A stretch of DNA of 8,984 nt from an uncultured Clostridiaceae bacterium (lineage in GTDB: Bacteria > Bacillota > Clostridia > Lachnospirales > Lachnospiraceae). The notes under the pieces are model-generated. The model was not told the origin of the DNA. It searched no databases and was given only the letters and a program-made list of their open reading frames with translations. The translations under genes were made by a program, and so were the position numbers. The stretch covers positions 1-8,984 of the forward strand of contig CAMWMT010000075.1 of assembly GCA_947175375.1 (NCBI GenBank), read 5' to 3'. Position 1 is the first letter of the stretch. Each line of letters begins with the position of its first letter. This document shows, one piece after another, positions 5,749 through 8,984 of the stretch.

Positions 5749-7281
5749 CTATACTGCCCTACTTTTGCTGCATATCCGCAGCATCTCTGCATCCTCTGCA
5801 GAATCCCCTGCTGCGACTGTATCTTCCGGAGCAATGTGAAGCTCCCGACAGATCAGACGGACTCCTTCCGCCTTGGTCGCCCGTTCTGACAGAATTTGCA
5901 GACAATTTTCTTCTGCAATGACCCGGATTCCATGAATCCCGGCACCATGCAACCATTCTTCTATCTCTGTTCTCTCCTCTTCTCTCCACTCCACCGATTC
6001 CTGACGGAGCATCGTGATTTTATAAAGACCTTGCTTTGATCGGTAGACCAGCATCCGGCACCTCAGGTTTTTTCCAACCTCTTCCAGCACCGGCGCACAA
6101 TCTTCATCTATTGTTTTTACCAGCTCCCACTTTTGATCTGCCCTATTCACGACCAAATGGGCGCCTCCCGCAAAGATACCCCCAGAAAACAGATGCCAGA
6201 TCTCCCGGCACTGCCGTTTCGCCTCCCGGTATGGAAGCGTCGTGGCGAAAAACAGCGGAATTCCTTCCCGATGAAGTCCCTCCAGACCAGCCCGAACCCA
6301 TCCATTGATCCGTGGCTGTCCAGATACTTCCTGCGTAATCAATGTCCCCATGATATCCAGAAAGACTGCTTTTGCTCGTACCGGAACCCGAAAGATTGGA
6401 TAAGGACCAAAAATAATCCGATTCATAAAATCCTGCCGCCCGCCGTAGGCCAGATAGCAGGAATACCGTTTCTGCCTACACACAGGCACTGGCAAACTTC
6501 CCGAGCCCTCCGATTGCTCCTGTTTCTGCCGCATTTCCCATAATTCATCCCAGCTTATATCCAGGTTCCGGCTGATATTACAAATCCGAAGCTTTCCGTT
6601 TCCTTCCACAAATAGCCGGTTCCCGCACTGCCCTGGGTCTGCCGGAGGTTCTGTCAGTTCTCTTAAAAAATATGGATCAATCTTCAGAAATTCTTCCGTC
6701 TCCTCCTGGGTATAGGGACGTTTCAGACCATCCATCCGGTTGATCCACAGATAAACTTCCTTCGGTAGCATCGCACGCAGGACCTTAAGCAGCTCCACAT
6801 TCTGAGAACCGCCCACCGCACCGGCGCACAGATGGACACCTTCTTCTGTGAGTATTCTACATGTCTTTGAAAATTCCTCTACCGTTATCATCTCCGGATG
6901 AAAGGTCGCCCACAGATATAGTTTCTTCCGGTCTCCACCAGCTCTCTGAAAGTGCTCCAGAGATTCCATGACCGGAAAACTCAGGTTCGTTTGTGCACCC
7001 ACTGCTCCGATCCCGTCCAGGGCGCTGATACACCCAAGCCCTTCCCAGTACCAGGGATGAATCAACGCCTCCCCATATGGCACTACCATCAAAGAACGAA
7101 TCTTCAGACCAACCGCCCGTTCCCGGACTGTCTCCACAAAATACTTCCACTGCTCCCTGTCCTTCAGAAGCTCCCTGTCAGACATCCGATGTTTGGAAAA
7201 GGGGCAGTAAGAGCATCGGTAATTACAGCTCTTCAAACTGCCCCTGTACAAAAGTTCCAGTCCGCTCGATAATACGCTCAT
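5749..7281 (-). CDS. STM4011-like radical SAM protein fused to a C-terminal HAD-hydrolase-like domain
   Basis: Numbered from the ATG at 7281, the protein has 510 residues. The radical SAM part opens with LLYRGSLKSCNYRCSYCPF; C19, C23 and C26 form the CX3CX2C iron-sulfur site. VPYGEALIHPWYW, AQTNLS, LWATFHPE and VYLWINRMDG follow the pattern I recall for the STM4011 family. Later cysteines (C219, C234, C268, C275) could hold an extra cluster. From about residue 303 comes a Cof-like HAD domain: FLDIMGT (D309), ATT (347-348), K470 and GDSAED (492-497). The usual second Asp of DxD is Met311, and the chain ends about 13 residues after motif IV, earlier than normal. ATG 7281 overlaps the upstream stop as ATGA; an in-frame ATG at 7299 with GGAGG one base away is the alternative. 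Substrate unknown; the neighbours suggest a shared pathway. Confidence 0.85.
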   Translation of the reverse strand: MSVLSSGLELLYRGSLKSCNYRCSYCPFSKHRMSDRELLKDREQWKYFVETVRERAVGLKIRSLMVVPYGEALIHPWYWEGLGCISALDGIGAVGAQTNLSFPVMESLEHFQRAGGDRKKLYLWATFHPEMITVEEFSKTCRILTEEGVHLCAGAVGGSQNVELLKVLRAMLPKEVYLWINRMDGLKRPYTQEETEEFLKIDPYFLRELTEPPADPGQCGNRLFVEGNGKLRICNISRNLDISWDELWEMRQKQEQSEGSGSLPVPVCRQKRYSCYLAYGGRQDFMNRIIFGPYPIFRVPVRAKAVFLDIMGTLITQEVSGQPRINGWVRAGLEGLHREGIPLFFATTLPYREAKRQCREIWHLFSGGIFAGGAHLVVNRADQKWELVKTIDEDCAPVLEEVGKNLRCRMLVYRSKQGLYKITMLRQESVEWREEERTEIEEWLHGAGIHGIRVIAEENCLQILSERATKAEGVRLICRELHIAPEDTVAAGDSAEDAEMLRICSKSRAV

Positions 7282-8582
7282 TGATACATACGCTCCCATT
7301 CCTCCATCTTCCCGATCACTGCCCGGGACATCAGCTGCGGCCCCAGCCAGTCAGACAACTCCATCCCCGCTTCCGTCAGTGTGAGAAATGACCCTTCCCG
7401 ACAGACATACCCCTGCGCTTCCCATTCCTCCAGAATCGGAAAATCTTCCATGGCACTGCTTCCGAAACTTTCTTCATACCGGGACAGCAAAAGTCCTGGA
7501 CGAATCAACAGATGCCGGATCACATATCTTCGCTTTAATTCCTCATCCGTGAGCAGTATCCCATGGGTAATCTCTGTAAAATCCTCTCTCTGCTCAAAAG
7601 CCTGAAGCTGCGCTAGACAGTCTGCACGTGTAATGGCATAGGGCGTGCAAAAATGAAGATTTCCAAGGTAACTGCGTCCGCCGCATCCAAGTGCCAGAGA
7701 GGTCCCAAAACCACATTCGGAATATGCACGCACCTGTGTACTGCGAACAAATCTTCGCATAGAATCCTGCCGAAAGCCTTCCGAACGCAGATATGCGGCT
7801 GCTTCCCGGTACTGCAAAAGAGCTTCTTCCGGATGCAACACCAGCCCATCCCGAACCTCCTTCTGCAATCCCGCCCCATGCTTTACATACAGCGGATACA
7901 GAAAGATCTCATCCGGTGCAAAGGTCACCGCCTCTTTTAACGAGTCCAGAAGGCTGACTACAGTCTGTCCCGGAATTCCATAGATAAAATCCACATTGAC
8001 ACATGGGAAATCAAATTTTTTCAAAAGATCCAGTGCTTCCCTTGCTCTTCCTGCACTGTGTCGTCTTCTCAATGTCTTAAGTTCTCCATCCGAAAAACTC
8101 TGAATTCCCATACTAACTCTCGTAGTACCTGCCTGTTTTAGAATCTCAAGCTTTGCCGGTCTGGTCTCATTCGGCGCCGTCTCGATGACCAGTTCCCGGT
8201 CAACCGTACATGTAAAATAAATCTCCAACAGCCGGAACATCCACACAAGCTGTTCCTCTGTAAGCAAAAGAGGTGTACCTCCTCCAATCACCAATTCAGC
8301 AAACTCGGTCTTGTATGGTGTCAGAAGCTCCTGATACTGCAGGCTTTGTCTTCGAACCGCCTCCAGATAACGGCGAATCTGCTCCTCATGCTGTCCTGTG
8401 ACCGAAAAAAGATTACAATAGCCGCATTTTGTCCGGCAAAAAGGCAGATGCAGATATAGACTGTGCCCTGATCCTGCCAGACAAGACACATAATCTTTTA
8501 AAGAAATACCCGTCAGATGCCGATAGGCAGTCTTATGAGGATAGCTGTACATATATTGTCTGTATGGATTCCTGATACTCAT
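7278..8582 (-). CDS. STM4012-like HemN-family radical SAM protein
   Basis: The 434-residue protein has the HemN layout. It starts with PYRQYMYSYPHKTAYRHL, which matches the opening I recall as typical of the STM4012 family and is absent from true HemN. The iron-sulfur site is HLPFCRTKCGYCNLFS (C49, C53, C56). It is followed by the GGGTP motif (100-104), RVSMGIQSF (155-163), VDFIYGIPGQT (197-207) and a glycine-rich CGFGTSLALGCGGRSYLGN stretch (290-308). A winged-helix-like tail follows. HemN relatives outside haem synthesis include methyltransferases and cyclopropanases, so annotation as coproporphyrinogen dehydrogenase would be unsafe. The ATG at 8582 has AGGACAGAG before it. The stop overlaps the STM4011-like start as ATGA, so the two radical SAM proteins are probably made together. 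Confidence 0.88.
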   Translation of the reverse strand: MSIRNPYRQYMYSYPHKTAYRHLTGISLKDYVSCLAGSGHSLYLHLPFCRTKCGYCNLFSVTGQHEEQIRRYLEAVRRQSLQYQELLTPYKTEFAELVIGGGTPLLLTEEQLVWMFRLLEIYFTCTVDRELVIETAPNETRPAKLEILKQAGTTRVSMGIQSFSDGELKTLRRRHSAGRAREALDLLKKFDFPCVNVDFIYGIPGQTVVSLLDSLKEAVTFAPDEIFLYPLYVKHGAGLQKEVRDGLVLHPEEALLQYREAAAYLRSEGFRQDSMRRFVRSTQVRAYSECGFGTSLALGCGGRSYLGNLHFCTPYAITRADCLAQLQAFEQREDFTEITHGILLTDEELKRRYVIRHLLIRPGLLLSRYEESFGSSAMEDFPILEEWEAQGYVCREGSFLTLTEAGMELSDWLGPQLMSRAVIGKMEEWERMYQ

Positions 8583-8735
8583 CTCTGTCCTGCCTTATTC
8601 TGTTCTATCTGAATCATGTCTGATTCTGTCTTGTTCTATTCTCTTCTGTCCGAATTATATCTGGATCTAATCCCATCCCGTCCGGCTCCGCGATTCCTGG
8701 TTTCCATTCCTTCTTCTTACTGCCAACACATCCGG
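8583..8735. other. Intergenic gap between the STM4013-like and STM4012-like genes
   Basis: This 153-bp gap has no gene. On the transcribed (-) strand, 8583-8650 is purine-rich with loosely repeated CAGA/GAATA words and a perfect 6-bp hairpin with a 4-base loop (GAATCA 8611-8616, TGATTC 8621-8626). A consensus TATAAT lies on the - strand at 8654-8659 but lacks a good -35 at normal spacing. A weak internal promoter or leader is possible. Confidence 0.4.
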
Positions 8736-8929
8736 TTATAGGAAGAAATGCTTATAAGGAATCGTGTTAACTATGGGATGATTGATACCATGAAACTGAC
8801 ACCCGTCCTCCCCGTAACAGCTCCCATGGTCCGAACAGCAAATCACAAACGCGCCGCCCCGCAGGCGTTTCCATTCTTCAAACAGACGCCCCAGTTCCCG
8901 GTCGACATAACGAAGCGCTGCCTTATGCA
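8736..8929 (-). CDS. 3' end of an STM4013-like alkaline-phosphatase/sulfatase-fold hydrolase (5' part missing)
   Basis: Only the last 63 residues are genomic. They read HKAALRYVDRELGRLF, then FVICCSDHGSCYGEDG, then FHGINHPIVNTIPYKHFFL and a TAA stop. The SDHG motif provides metal-binding Asp and His in the alkaline-phosphatase superfamily. The YGEDG, H-x3-HP and VPY/IPY-HF ending match the C-terminus I recall for the STM4013/SEN3800 family, consistent with its STM4012- and STM4011-like neighbours. The apparent upstream start codons at 8945 and 8930 are created by adapter sequence and are not real. The gene continues beyond the assembled DNA. It lies 153 bp upstream of the STM4012-like gene in the same direction. 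Confidence 0.8.
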
Positions 8930-8984
8930 TGTCTCTTATACCCATCTGACGCTGCCGACGATATGCAGTGTGTAGATCTCGGTG
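8930..8984. other. Illumina Nextera (Tn5) adapter plus i5 index: non-genomic contig end
   Basis: Positions 8930-8947 match the Tn5 mosaic end TGTCTCTTATACACATCT with one difference (C for A at 8942). Then come the Nextera read-1 bases GACGCTGCCGACGA (8948-8961), an 8-base index TATGCAGT (8962-8969; reverse ACTGCATA, which I recall as index S506/N506), and GTGTAGATCTCGGTG (8970-8984), the start of the reverse-complemented P5 sequence. The order and spacing are exactly those of a library adapter. Confidence 0.97.

Noticed and set aside
6133..6543. A 136-residue + strand frame inside the radical SAM-HAD gene
   Set aside because: It is antisense to a well-supported gene and shows no domain or ribosome binding site.
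7278..8582. Annotation as HemN/HemW coproporphyrinogen III dehydrogenase
   Set aside because: The YSYPHKTAYR opening and the STM4011/STM4013-like neighbours fit the STM4012 family better than haem synthesis.
8748..8975. A 75-residue + strand frame
   Set aside because: It is antisense to the hydrolase gene and its end is translated Nextera adapter.

Overview
This window looks like the end of a contig from a Gram-positive gut Clostridia genome, most likely Lachnospiraceae (an inference from protein style, AGGAGG-like ribosome binding sites and gene content; no marker gene settles it). It has two convergent blocks. Positions 1-2582 are transcribed rightwards and positions 2689-8929 leftwards. 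They meet at a strong hairpin terminator that serves both strands. The last 55 bases (8930-8984) are not genomic: they match the Illumina Nextera/Tn5 read-1 adapter with an i5 index.

The rightward block is one tight operon related to molybdopterin or formate dehydrogenase metabolism. It runs: the last codons of an unknown gene, an ECF-type transporter S component, a membrane-anchored small domain resembling the sulfite-oxidase-like molybdopterin-binding fold, a small protein-kinase-like protein, and FdhD. FdhD is the sulfurtransferase that matures molybdopterin enzymes. Three successive genes appear to use the same variant ribosome binding site, GGTGG.

The central leftward block carries, in transcription order, a small Sir2-fold-like protein, hisH, hisF and ung. 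The first two genes overlap by ATGA. HisH and HisF together form imidazole glycerol phosphate synthase (histidine biosynthesis). Between them sits a nearly perfect 104-bp tandem duplication in which each copy can fold into a long hairpin. ung encodes uracil-DNA glycosylase. Promoter candidates lie in the 187-bp gap upstream of the Sir2-like gene.

The right-hand leftward block is the most unusual part. It holds three adjacent genes matching the uncharacterised families named after Salmonella STM4013 (alkaline-phosphatase/sulfatase-like hydrolase, here only its 3' end), STM4012 (HemN-like radical SAM protein) and STM4011 (second radical SAM protein). The STM4011-like protein here carries an extra C-terminal HAD-hydrolase domain. 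This two-radical-SAM plus hydrolase locus has no known function that I can state. The HAD fusion, with an odd catalytic motif and an abrupt C-terminus, is the best candidate for something undescribed in this window.
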